This document shows, piece by piece, positions 1-12,076 of a stretch of 64,000 bases of DNA (positions are counted from its first letter, which is position 1; the number at the start of each line of letters is the position of its first letter). The stretch is taken from assembly GCA_016806645.1 (NCBI GenBank), contig JACSYO010001600.1, forward strand, positions 747,001 to 811,000, given 5' to 3'. The translations under genes and the position numbers were made by a program. Source of the stretch: Ophiodon elongatus (taxonomy: Eukaryota > Chordata > Actinopteri > Perciformes > Hexagrammidae). The notes below the pieces were generated by a model. It searched no databases, was not told the origin of the DNA, and saw only the letters and a list, made by a program, of their open reading frames with translations.

Positions 1-95
1 TAATACAAAATACATATTTTTAATTATGTTAGGACATTTTCTGCACAGTATGAAACTTTGTGACACATTAACTGTTTTTGTGTTTTCACTTCCAG

Positions 96-231
96 TCTTG
101 CGATTACAGTAAAAGCCGCCGTCGGTACATTCCTGCTCTTCCTGGTTTTGTTTGCTGGGACCAGAGCGGCTCGGGGACAGACTGGGGACAGAACGGCCTA
201 TCAGCACCACCGGTCCGAACATGCCCGCTGA
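96..231 (+). CDS. Putative last coding exon of an unidentified membrane protein (partial)
   Basis: A pyrimidine-rich acceptor ending in TTCCAG at 95 is followed by an open frame (first complete codon at 97) of 44 codons to a TGA at 229-231. The frame reads a hydrophobic run (AAVGTFLLFLVLFAG) followed by a polar, Arg/His-rich tail ending SEHAR. That pattern suits a final transmembrane helix with a short cytosolic tail, so this could be the terminal exon of a membrane protein whose upstream exons lie left of the window. I do not recognise the family. The exon is short and the call rests on one acceptor plus one hydrophobic stretch, so it could be a chance frame. Confidence 0.35.
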
Positions 232-1055
232 TACCAAAACATAAAGTCTAGTCATAACCAAACAGCCAGGACCAGCAGGAAGGAAGCAGGCTCGGTCAGG
301 GAGCGAAGGAGACGGTGCTTCACTGCATAAATGGGCAACTTTCAGACGTTTCAAGTGTCAAGTGTCATGACTTCAAAGAACTTGCTCACAGTCCGGAGAA
401 TAGAACAGAACAGTGACAAAGATGTTTTGAATAGCTGGCATTCCTGGATGCTTCCTCACCAAGCTCAAAGGTGAGCCTCATTAAGGAGCAGTACTCAGAT
501 CATTCAAAGACAAAAGTGTTTATCGTATATATGCAGTAGTGGGAAATATCCTGTCTGTAATTTTTCTTGCAGAAATGGCCCCAGACCGCCAGACATTCCT
601 TCTCTTGCTTTTAAACAGACATCTGTATTTCTTAATACAACTCCCTGGCATGCCTGTACTGGACGGCATTCTTCACATTATAGCTCAGATTGTCATCTGC
701 GCATGTATGCAGGCACACGTACACCAGATATAGTCTCTCTGTAAACAGCCACTGTCCTCTGTGCGACACTGCGGATCAAAATCTTAATTTGCCATTCAGA
801 CACCTGACGATGTTCATCTGCAATCAGACATTGTAAATATGTAGCAAGTGAATACGTGATGAATGGTGGCAGATCGGAGTCAAAGAGGACAGAGGGAGAG
901 TGTTATATGCACGTCCACTGGAACCAGATACTACAGAAAAATTCTGTGTAGATGCATGCACTCATCATGATTGCAGTATGTGCAGCTCAGAGCACTGTTA
1001 TGCAAATGTGTAGCGTATGAACGCATTTAAAAAATAAAGAAGACAAATGGAAAAC
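232..1055 (+). other. Possible 3' UTR of the left-edge gene
   Basis: Non-coding sequence follows the TGA at 229-231. The first canonical AATAAA downstream is at 1033-1038, about 800 bases after the stop, which would be a usual 3' UTR length. No open frame here looks like a gene. The call depends entirely on the preceding exon being real. Confidence 0.28.
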
Positions 1056-4000
1056 TCTAGACAAATAACTGTAGCGTAGGTTGGTATATTACTTTATCTA
1101 ACAAGCATGTCATTGAGAACATTGAACATTATAGTATAGTATTAAGATATTTAGAACAAATATTCTTATAACAATTACAATTAATTCATACAACTAATAT
1201 ATATTTAACATAACTCATAAAATAAATGTATAAATTGATAATTAAAAATGAATATATAAATGCATAAGAAAAAGGAAATTAGTTTGGATTTGGATTTTGT
1301 GCAAACATTTTTTAACAACCTTTTGCTTTTTTATTGTTTATAAGAGCAAAAGAATAGGGACTTTAAGTCAATCGAGATGTGAGAGGAAGTTGGTTAAGAA
1401 ACAAAACACTCTCCTAGTTAGCAAACATTTTCAGGGCATCTTGTCTAGATTGGAAACATCATCAGTTGCTGCTAGGCCTGTAAGTCAAACTGAGTGATAT
1501 CACTTGAGGATATTTATTAGACACCACACAGCTCCCTCTGGAGATAAAAAAAAAAAAGGCTTCCTCTTTCATGGTAACTATTATACATTCATAGTGGAGA
1601 CATGTACAATTTTTGAGTCGGATGTTAAAGGACAATGTCCATATCCTGCACAAATGAGGTGAAGTACAGTCAGAGTTGTAAAAAAAAAAAACTTTTAAAA
1701 ACTTTTATTATACTTTTCTTGAATAATTGACGGTAGAAAGTGAATGGAAGCAAAAGACACGTCAGTCATGGTGGAATGGAAATAGGAGCATAATGACTAT
1801 TAATGGCCTTAAGTTGAACACCCATTCCATGCAAGACTGAATATATGTGAGTTTTTGGAAAGCTGTGACAGCTCACAATGATTTGCTGTTCCTCAACCTT
1901 CATGATAAAGTCAGTTGGGAGCAATTTGTGGAACAGCGACTGCTTTCTTTAAAAGACTTCACAGAACATTAAAATTCTCATCAAGAACACTCTTCACAGT
2001 CAGGGACCGCCACGGCTGTCTGTTTAGTTTTACACTTACACACCTATAGAGAGACCAAAGGTCAGCTGAGTTTGGCCTTACACCCTGTCTTCATGTTCAG
2101 AAGGGACCAAACTCCTCTCTGAATGCAGGACAGGAACTGGAGAGGCTGCTTTAACAAGTGCAGAGGGTGGATTAATATTTAATACTCCACACCAGCGACG
2201 TCATGCATTGGTGGTCTGTATTCAAAACAAACTGGACATCGTTTGACTCATGAATTAGTAATGTCATCTACACAGACAATCTCCAAAAAAGGAATCTGTT
2301 TTTACATTTCCACCTGCAGACAAATATGCGGAAGTCATGCGATAGGAATTCCTTCCCCATTCCTCTCCACGTAGGGGAGGGGGGAATCCACTCAGTTGTT
2401 TATTAAGTGCTTCCTCACCTTTTTAACATTAGAGGGCCGTATATAAGCCAGAGGGACTGAGAGTGAGCAGTGGATCAATGTGATGCAGTGGATCTGTCCA
2501 TTAATCATACTGAAACGGGCAACAGACGTGCAGTTCTTGTTTGATTTTCTGGAGAAGCTCACACTCCTGCAGACCTAGACCTCCACAGGTTTCAAGCTCA
2601 CACCTCAACCAACAAAGCAGTGTTTGTTTTCCCAGTGCACGAGATTAACGTTCTTATCATTCCCCAGAAGACTTCCTCTTTGTCATCTGATACTAAAATA
2701 CACAGCCTCACCGTCAGCAACGGTCATCGATGGTTTTGCATACTGATTATTATCATCCTGGCAGCTCCACTTAAGTAACCAACATTTTCCGTGTATGCCA
2801 TACCTGCTTTTAACAAAGTTATCGCCACTATCTGTGAGGTATTCTGTTCAAAAGGTGATTAACCAGGATGTCAGGGTGGCGTCATTCCTTACAGATGAAT
2901 GTATCATCACAGAAATATACTAATACTCAAATGATAATAAGAAGCTGGAGAATTACCGGATTAACTACAGGATATATAAAAGTGAGCCAAACCAGGTTGT
3001 GTGAAGGTTTTTTTCCCTCTCATTTGATTTGAATGTAATACAAACCCAACACGTTCTCATTCCAACTCGGCACATATATAATATTGACGCTTTGTCGGAC
3101 CCCTTGGCGTCACTTTCTGATGCACTGCTTAGCCCAGCGCACGGTCGCAGTAAACATATTGTGATTTCAAACAAAAACACTTTGTGAAAACTTTAAAATA
3201 CAGTTTAACATGAGTACAATAACCCCATCACAAACATCAGTAACTTAACTTTGGGACACGAAAAAACCAGCCTCCTTATTTCAGCCTTTATACTACGTCA
3301 TCACACTCCCGGAGCTAGAGTCATGAATCTCTAAAAATGGTTCACAGATATATTTCTGTTTTTTAAGAAAGGCTCAGTAATCTCCTAAAACAGCTGGTCA
3401 CTGTAGTTTTTAGCAAACGGAAATCAAACAGGTGTAAAAAGTACATCTGTGAGAAAGTATTTCAGCTGCAGATTTATTCACATTTAGTGTTTTTATTGAG
3501 TAATTTGGTGCAGCAGGACGATACATGTTGGGAAAATAAATTACAGTGTGTATGTATATGGTGATGAAGGAACAGTATTCCTCATTGATGTGGTTTAATA
3601 GTTTTTGGATAACAATTGATAACAAAGATACAAAACAGAATGGATTTCTGACTGTAATGATTCCTATGAAGACATATTATAATGTAGATGAGGATTATAC
3701 ACCTTACCGGCACAGATTTTGTCTTTCAACTAACAAGGTTAATGATGTTTCAGCAGGTGAAGCATTACAGTGAGGCAAATGCACCATAGCTGCTCCGTGG
3801 AACCGGCTCACCTAAATGGAATGCAGCCATCATTAGTGGTATCAGTTACACCTGTGCTTTCCCTGAGATGACATGTCAAAATGTCTGCTGCGAAAAGGTA
3901 TTACAGTCACTCAACGTTCCAGTGTAATGAGTCATATTTTGTATTTGTTAACGAGTTTAAGCCAAAGACCTCAGCCCTCATTCAAGTTAATTTTCTAAAA

Positions 4001-4596
4001 TAATTAAAATGCTCACAAGAAATCAAATTTTGTTTGTTATAATAATTTATCACTGCTAAATCAGGAAGACGATTGCATTTTGTGTAGCTGCATCATAACA
4101 CTATCATCACTGTATCAGGCAAAATAGACATATACATTTTCAAAACTTCCCAGGAACTTCATATCAGTTTCGTTTTCATGTACTTTTCTGGGAAGCTGAA
4201 AAGAGCCGAGACAAAACATAAAGGTATGACATTATTTCTAGTTTTCAGTTTTACTTTCAGTTCCAAACTGTTCAAAGCAACTGTCAAACTAAAGCAAGTC
4301 TTATTTAAAGCCGTTTTTTAAACTCCCCACCCCAAAACAAAGTGATACAAAATAATTGGGGTAAGTGAAGCAGTATCCCTTTTTAAAAATAAAAATTATA
4401 GAACATTTCTGAAATATTGAATTATATCATTTCTTTCCTAGACAGAGACAGAATCAATCTCAATCATGTCTGTACTTTAAATATGAAGCTGGAGCCAGGA
4501 TGGATACTAAAAGTAGGGGGAAACAGCAAACCTGACTTCATATCAACTTTGTTTAATGAGTGCATTGTAATTTCAGGGAGAGATACGTGTTGGAGT
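1056..4596. other. Intergenic stretch, no gene seen
   Basis: AT-rich sequence with only short chance frames. The one thing I would mark is a TATA-like sequence at 2440. I see no recognisable repeat and no splice-bounded frame. Confidence 0.5.
2440..2578 (+). promoter_or_regulatory. TATA-like sequence followed by a 31-codon ORF
   Basis: TATATAAG at 2440-2447 is embedded in a GC-rich context, with a G-rich tract just upstream near 2370-2390. An ATG at 2483-2485, roughly 35-40 bases beyond the TATA-like site, opens a 31-codon frame ending TAG at 2576-2578. The peptide has no recognised motif. This may be coincidence in an AT-rich genome, or a small transcript unit. Confidence 0.18.
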
Positions 4597-4601
4597 TATA
4601 G

Positions 4602-4681
4602 TGTCACGGCTCTGCTGTGACTCCAGCCCTCTTCTGGCATTTCCTAGTGTCTCCCCTCTGTTCTCTCTCTCTCTGTGTGTG

Positions 4682-4747
<66 letters not shown>

Positions 4748-5198
4748 CGCAGCTTCCATCACCCGGCACCTGGGCTCATCTCCGCACCTGCCTACAATCA
4801 AACCATCAAGCGCACGCAGTTGAAGTACCCCGGCTTTCTCCCCACACATCGTCAGATTGTTTCATCAGCTCAGTGGTAGCTTTGATCCCGACCTCTCTTT
4901 TGTCTTATTCTCGACTGAGAGTATTTACTTGTGCTGTCTATTTTTGTATTTACGACTAACGTCTCTTTCTTGTGTCTCAAGATCTCCGTGCCTACCCAGC
5001 CACCGCCACTCACGCCGCCTCACCTTCCCACCCACATGCACCCTCCGGCTCTACAAATCACCAGCCCGTTCCTCAGCCAGCCTGACCTCCAGCGATCCTC
5101 TGCCTCCCTTTCCCCCGCCAACGATACCTAATAAAAACCCATTCCTTCACCAACTCTGCTGCCTCTGTGTCCGCTCTTGGGTCCAGTCCAACCAACCA
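4602..5198 (+). mobile_element. Solo LTR (Ty3/Gypsy-like), intact ends
   Basis: The 597-bp segment begins TGTCACGG and ends CA, as LTRs do. It is flanked on both sides by the 5-bp direct repeat TATAG (4597-4601 and 5199-5203), the expected size of a target-site duplication for a Gypsy-type integrase. An AATAAA lies at 5130-5135, about 70 bases before the end, in the position expected for the LTR polyadenylation signal. No internal retroelement genes or second LTR are present, so this is a solo LTR left by recombination. A long TG microsatellite has expanded inside it. The open frames over this segment are not host genes. Confidence 0.85.
4674..4745. repeat. (TG)n microsatellite inside the solo LTR
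   Basis: About 36 TG units with one interruption near 4695, preceded by a short CT run. It produces artefactual Cys-Val and Thr-His repeat frames on the two strands. Confidence 0.97.
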
Positions 5199-5203
5199 TA
5201 TAG

Positions 5204-7660
5204 TTTATCGCAGCTTTTCTATGCAGCATTTTCCTGCAGGAATGAGTCCTAAAACCGAAAAGAATAAGTCAGCATTTTCACACTTCCAGTTCTCTCCGCT
5301 CAAAATCAATGGGTTCCTATAAATGGGTGTTTGGTTAGATGCCTGAAATAAATTCAGGCTTAAGATATCTTAACATTTTGTTCTACAATACAAAATATGT
5401 CAATAGCTTTTCCATATCTTAAAAAAGGCGGTTGCTAACAAGTGGCTAAATGAGACTACAAAACGTGATGAGATGTCAAATTTGCCTTTTGCTTAGTGGT
5501 GGTGACGTAAAGTCATGCGACCGTGGTGTAGTTTGGTGTAAATCATGAAAGTGGTGTTCATTTGTTAAGATTATCTTGCTGAACAAAATGTGTAAGTATC
5601 ATAAACTTGTGTTTGCCACAGAATTTATTTTCTGCAATAATCATCACAATTCATGTTTATGTTGAAAAAGAGTAACGCTCAACACAACAGTAAACACAAT
5701 AAGGCAGCTAATCTTCAATTATTAACGCGACCTTATTTGTACAATGATCGTCAGCACAATGCTATCTAATTTTGTCTTAATTTGTCCAGTATTCTTCCAT
5801 TTTTTTCTCAGCCTCCTTCCTGATAGGATTTTTTTGTACTTGATCCAAACATGTGGGGGGTAAAACCATTACAATAACCTTGTTCACAAAGGAATGTTAA
5901 TTCCAATGGATACATTCCATCTCAGTCCTAGACACTACTAACATGTCATTACTGTACATGTGGGGGAAAACCAATCTAAAGCCCTACTGGGAATGTTTAT
6001 CCTTTTATAAACACCACAGACACTAGCTCAAACCTCCATCTTATCAATCTATGCTCTCACAAATTCCATAACTTCAGACCCCTTTGTTTAATTTTCTAGC
6101 CTAAATATATCTGACACTCTGCAGATCTTTGGGTAACTAATTATAGTCTGAGGAATCTCCCTTCAAAACAAAGACCCTTTTTCTCGAGCAACAATTTTAT
6201 CAAGTTTCCGTGATGCTCCAACTCCTCTAGGTCTACACCCATCCTCAGCTGTATCGGGTGAAGACGCCCAGGGGGATGGCTTTTTGTTCATGATGACAGG
6301 CGAGGGCGGGGCGGCACTGGGTCCAGCTGTGGATCGCTATCACTCTGCCACAAAATATCTTACAGTATTAAAGCCAGGTCACAGCAGAAAGTGGTACAGC
6401 AAAATGAATCTGTGAAAAATATTTGGTTTCTTTGCGCTAACAGTTAACTTGCTAGCTGGCCAAGCTAGCACTAGTTTGTCTCTTGCAGATTATCTCTACT
6501 GTTCTTAGTTATTAGCACATTGTTCACCTTAGTTCAGTAAAAAAGCTATCGAAGAGGGAAAATAAAGCTTTACATGAAGACGTAATGTACCGTCAACGTC
6601 TGTCTAATAACTGTCTGCAAACTATTTCTCTGTTGTGGCGCAGAGAATACAACCAATTACAGCGAATACGCCACGATAGCTTCCTCCAAGGTCAGTAATT
6701 TGCAGGTCAAAGTTCACCAGAATTTTCTTCTGACATCACAGCAATAACAGGCCTTGAATGGTATGTGTGCAACTGTAATTCTCCCATTGATTGACTTCAT
6801 AAAACTCTGTTTGTTGTTTACAGCCACATTGTTGGCTCTTGTGACTGAGTCCATGATGAGAGGATGTGTCATCACATTCAGATTCACTAACAGACTTTGT
6901 TGTCCTGGGAGAAAACTTCCCCTTTTTCTTGATTTTGTTCAGATACGGGTTTTGTACTTTTCCTAAACCCTTTTACCATTCATGGAAATGTTTCTAAAAA
7001 TTTGTGTTCTCTTTGAAACTTTCCTTATCGTCAAGTTTTTACTGTTGGTGTAATGGGACTGTTTTTTTTTATGTTGATACATGTGGTTCTATCTCAGGGC
7101 TCAGGCAATGCTTTTGTTTCCAAATCATCCTGTCAGTCGTCAAATTATCTTCTTAAAGCAACATTATAATGGATCTGCAAATAATCTGTTAACGAAACAA
7201 TAGATAAAACTAACAAGAAAAGTGTAAGAAGTTAAAGTTTGGGTGAGATTGAGATTCTTTAATCCCCCTGTCAATTAAAAAAAATCCCTTTCTGAGCCAC
7301 ATCTTAATTCAGTTTATTCCCAATTTCTTTAGGGTGGTTCAGTATTGTCAATATTGTATCCGGTTCCTATTTCTTTTTTAGGGGCCTGATTAAGAAGAAG
7401 AACGTTTGAGTAGAAGGATGCTAAGACAACTGCAGCGGCCCGATCCAACAAAAGCATGCACATGATTTCTAGTCGTATGAAAGCATGTTTCATCCTCCAG
7501 ACACCACCTCTGTTTTTAAGTCAAAATAATATACTCATTCCACACACAAGGGAATGTGAGTGAGAGTTACAAATATAATGTGGAAACCAATCATAATACT
7601 TACCAATAAATAACATTTAGCCATGTACACTTACTACATCTTTCCGACCCAATCCTCAGT
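5204..7660. other. Intergenic stretch, no gene seen
   Basis: Only short chance frames. I recognised no gene, RNA or repeat element here. Confidence 0.5.
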
Positions 7661-7664
7661 ATAT

Positions 7665-7860
7665 TATATTGGAGGAAGTATTCAGACCATTTACTTTAGT
7701 AGAATGTCATATTCTAAAAACATTAAGTCTTGCATTGAAAATTACCCACCCACATACTTATGTAGCAGATCAATTGGAGCTAATTGTAACTGCTTTATAT
7801 AGAAATACATCATAGGATCATTATATGTATTTCTGCTGCAGCAACGTAATTATTCAAGCT
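7665..7860. repeat. Dispersed teleost repeat fragment (GGAGGAAGTATTCAGA type)
   Basis: The opening words (GGAGGAAGTATTCAGACC, then TTTACTTTAGTA and later AAGTCTTGCATT) match, from memory, a very common acanthomorph interspersed repeat built of AAGTA/TACTT words. Boundaries are approximate and the copy is degenerate. Confidence 0.5.
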
Positions 7861-8496
7861 CTGTCTTATCTTATTAGTTTCCACTTCACTTGCCATGACA
7901 CTTGCTCATGTTATGGCTTTGACCAAACATCCCATTTAGGTAGTAACATTAGGAGTAAATTGTGGCCTAATTTGTAGAGGACTAATGTGAAATTCGCTAT
8001 ATTGGATAATAGCATTATTAGTTAATTTGGTGCAACTTGTAATGAACCTGTGTGGTGATTGATAACGGTGTTCCGTGTCATTGGAAGCTGTCATAGATTG
8101 ATGTTGTCGTGCAAGTTTCTAAAGGCCAGTAATGAGGATTATAATCATGAGCCACACACAATCTGTTTTTCAGGATTGCTTGGCATTGGCTTATCTAATG
8201 TTTGAGTGAAACCATGATACGGTAGTGTGTAATCAGCCTCTGTGTCCACAGTGATGAGCTTATTGTTTTCATGTCTGTTTCCTGCAGGGTGACAGAAGGA
8301 AAGTGTAGGCGGCTCTATTATCAGGACACTGTTTCACCCTCGCTACCAAATATAACCTTCATTTGTATTTTTGCTGTCTCACTTTTTCCACCTTTTATAT
8401 CAAGGTTATGAGTTGTTAGTTGTTATCCTTAAGAGAGAGTCTCTGACCTGAAATGCCACTGAAAAGATGTCTGGCCTCGGTCTACTATTATATACA

Positions 8497-8527
8497 TCCA
8501 TCCATCCATCCATTATCCGAACCGCTT
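8497..8527 (-). mobile_element. 31-bp LINE 3' tail with 12-bp target-site duplication
   Basis: On the minus strand the insert reads AAGCGGTTCGGATAATGG followed by ATGG repeats, which is the 3' tail seen on many fish L2/CR1-type retroposons. It lies exactly between two identical copies of CTATTATATACA (8485-8496 and 8528-8539). This is what a drastically 5'-truncated target-primed reverse transcription event would leave. Confidence 0.7.
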
Positions 8528-8859
8528 CTATTATATACAATAATGTAAATAACACATCAGCATCATTTGGGCTGTAATTAACTGCACTCAAATTTGATGA
8601 TGATACATTAGTGTTAAGTAGATGGTCATCTGTTACCATTCTGCAGGATGGATGGAAATACAACAATAAAAACCTTTTGTTCAGAATTCATCCACAGGCA
8701 GTTCTAGGTTTTGCCAACAGGGGGTGCGAAATCTTTTAACAAAGTATAGCGTAGACTGCAACTATAGTACTACTACGGTATACTAGATATAACAAATATT
8801 GTAAGACACAGCTGGGCATGACTAAAACAAAACCACAAACACAATCTTAGTTTAGATAC

Positions 8860-9370
8860 AATAAACACATTTACAAGTACATTTACTCAAGTACTGAGCT
8901 TTAGTACAACTTTGAGGTACTTGGACTTTACTTGAGTATTTTTCTTCTACTTTATGTTTCTGCTACTTTATCTAAGAGGAAATATTGTACTTTTTACCAC
9001 ACTGCATTGATCTGTCTGCTTTGCAGATTGAGAATACCATTTTATTAAATTAAAATGTTTTAATTAAATTAAATGCACTGTTATTGATTAAACAACAGTA
9101 TTACATTCATATTGCTTGCATTTAATTAACCAGTAATAATAGTATACAGTAATAAAATGTGTCTATATATATATATATATTTCATAACACTGTAGAAGGG
9201 TACTTCTGCATGATTACTCTTGATACTTTAAGTATATTTTGCATACATTTTTACATCAGTACAATATTTTAAATGCTTATGATGGAATATATGATGGAAT
9301 GTTTTTCCACTGTAGTATTAATACTTTAATTTATATATAGGATGTGAGTACTTCTTTCATCAATGAGAAC
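8860..9370. repeat. Dispersed teleost repeat (ACTTGAGTA family), probably MITE-like
   Basis: The segment opens with CATTTACTCAAGTACTGAGC and contains TTTGAGGTACTTGGACTTTA, then GGAAATATTGTACTTTTTAC. It closes near 9345-9360 with GGATGTGAGTACTTCTTTCA. These words in this order match a dispersed repeat I recognise as abundant in percomorph fish. The middle has diverged into AT-rich sequence with a short TA run (9167-9180). Confidence 0.6.
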
Positions 9371-10439
9371 AGCTTAACATAAAAATAATTGATGTTGAGC
9401 TGAATACTGTGAAAAACTGCCAAGTTTGATTTACTTTATTTTTGTTATACAAATATGTATACAAAGAAAAAAAGAGCAAAGAAAGAAAGAGCAAACAAAG
9501 GAAGATGCTCACTGGTTCATAAAATGCAGGCTGGACAAAATATGCTATTAATTGAAGGTTAGCTGTTAGCTTCTTAGCTGACCTTCAAAATAGCTGATAG
9601 TCAGCCACAGATATTTAGGTAAGCTAGATACTGTAGCCTGCCTGCTCTCTTTCCAAGATAAGGCACGCCAATTGTGAATGAAAGTCATCACAAGTTCATA
9701 TTTAAAATTTATGTTTGGACCATTTTTTTCTCTCCACAACATGCTCCAGTCCAGCAAGTCTGAAAGTCATAAATGTGTAACGACCCTTCAAAATTTCAAG
9801 TAAGGAAATACGGTTTTTAGCTCTGTGGCTCTTTCTTCTGATTATCAGTGTTCTGACTGCAGACCATGAAGCCTGTTGTCCAGGCCTATCTAGGCAAGAA
9901 AACACAGACTTTCCTTTTATTGCAAACGTTACATTTCGAAATTATAGATATAATTCATTACTTTTTGTGGAGAGCAGCATAAACTACTATCAGATATATT
10001 TATTAATTTGTATCAAGTAGTTGAGTGAATTGGGCAGATATTAATAAGCACCTTTTCCGTCCATAAATCATATGGTCAGACCACATTTTTCACACAGGAA
10101 ATGGGCAGCTAAAAAAGAGACACGGCGAGAGCTGTACTATAAATCCGCTGACTAATTATAGATTTGAAGACGTGGGTGTAGCTAATCAGACAGCACATCT
10201 ATTGTGCAGACTCTATTCACCATGAAATGAGCAGACTATCCAACATATTTATAGTTTGGCTTTTCAGGGCTCAGTGATGTAGGTTTCCTCTGTTTGTTCA
10301 CTGTTTCTAAGTTTATTATGAGCGTGTTCCATGCAAGATCTCAGGCTGATTGGCAGATAATTACTTTAAGAGAAAACACACCCATCGTCCTTTTATGTCC
10401 TTTTATGTCCTTTTATGCAGTTATTTTTTGTATTGTTTT

Positions 10440-10533
10440 GTCTATGCATTGCTTCTCTAGAAGCACTTTGTAAACTCTATTTTGAAAGGTGCTATATAAA
10501 TAAAGTTATTATTATTATTATTATTATTATTAT
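10440..10533 (+). repeat. SINE/LINE 3' tail ending in (ATT)n
   Basis: The words AAGCACTTTGTAAACTCTAT and GGTGCTATATAAATAAAG followed by an ATT microsatellite match the 3' tail of common fish retroposons. Just upstream (10389-10415) a TCCTTTTATG word repeats three times. Confidence 0.65.
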
Positions 10534-12016
10534 GATGGGATGAATCTGCCTGGTGGAAAAACACAAGAAAAAGGAGGGAATGTACAACGTGTTCAAGAAC
10601 ATAATGTTTCTGTGACTACTACCATATCCATGGGGGATTTTACTGTATGGTCAGTGAGTCGCAGGTTTGGGGCTATGATCCTAATCATTGAAATGTTAAT
10701 TAAAACTGTAAATCTTGTTTTGTTTAAATCGTGTTTTCACAGCTTGGGTCCTGATCACCCTATTTTTAAATATGCGTGGATGAATTCCTTGAATTTTAGT
10801 CAAGAGAATTTAATCTTAGCTGAGGATTGATAAGACACTCGGAGGGAGAAAAAAAAAAAACATGACTGGAGCAAACTGATTGAGTTGCACTTTAATAGTG
10901 CAAACAGACCAACATTTCAACGCCACTCTGTCTTCATCAGAGTCAACATGGACAAAGACAATAAGCAAACACAAATATAGTCGACCCAAAACAGAAGTAA
11001 ACTTGTCAATGGATAATTAGTTGAGCAGGATTTAAAATCTACCAGATAATTCACCAAAGGGAGGGAGTTGCTACAGCCAGAGTCCTACAATCACATCAGA
11101 AACAAAAACAACACAGGTATATCTTAAAGTTACAAAGATAAAGTACAAAGAGTACAAGTACTGCATCCATAATAATATAGAGAAATCATGACTCAGTCAG
11201 TTCTTAATATAGGCTCAACTGTTTGAAGAGTATGAATGTAATATAGCTCTATGCAGAGCAGCGAGTTGATAATGTCACCACCTCAAAGAGGATTGCTTCT
11301 TTTCCCCAGATTTCTAATGAGGCTACAGCATGTGTTAGCAATATCATAATCCACGTTTCGTCTGTAGATATGTGAATTTTCAAATCTCTTTTAGTTTGTC
11401 CAACATAAACCAGATCACTGTATGTGTTTTCTTTTGTTCATTTTAATTATTGTTGTAATTGTTTGTTTCTGTTTCTTTTTTTGTTGATAAAAAATTCAAG
11501 AAACCTGTTAGGAAGGTCTTAAAGTGCCAATACCTGGGAAACGTAGCAATCATATCATGAAGCTTTTAGAAAATGATATGGCCATGCAAACAAAATTAAT
11601 TTAGAACGTTTAAAAGACAGGATTTGAGGGTTTACTCCGTCCAGCATATAAAGGCTTAACAGTTCATCAGACAACATTGAATCCTGTGTAAGTGACGAGC
11701 AGCATCTTAAAATGAGTTCTGAACTCTTTTGGAAACGTGTGATAGAGGTTATATGATATTTAATTGAAAATACATCACTAGGGTGTAATACGTTCATTAC
11801 ATTTGATGTGTAATTGCCCATTTTAATGGATAAACCTAATAATATAGGTCTATAAATGTTCAGAACTGGATCACCTCCTCATTCACTCGAATGCTATTAT
11901 CCCAGCATTTTAACAATAAAAGATCTGTCGCAAAGTCGTAAACCTCCAGCCAGTGACCCAGCAAAAACACTTTTGAATAACACAAGAATTACTATAAATA
12001 AATACAGTAAGAGGGT

Positions 12017-12076
12017 GGGAAGCCCTGTCTGGGAAGCCCTGTCTGGGGAGCCCTGTCTGGGGAGCCCTGTCTGGGG
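12017..12076. repeat. 14-bp minisatellite, 4 units
   Basis: Four consecutive units of GGG(A/G)AGCCCTGTCT at 12017, 12031, 12045 and 12059, then a trailing GGGG. The first two units carry A and the last two carry G at the fourth base. Confidence 0.95.

Noticed and set aside
4601..5252. Cys-Val and Thr-His repeat frames and a 131-codon frame
   Set aside because: They lie in the solo LTR and its TG microsatellite.
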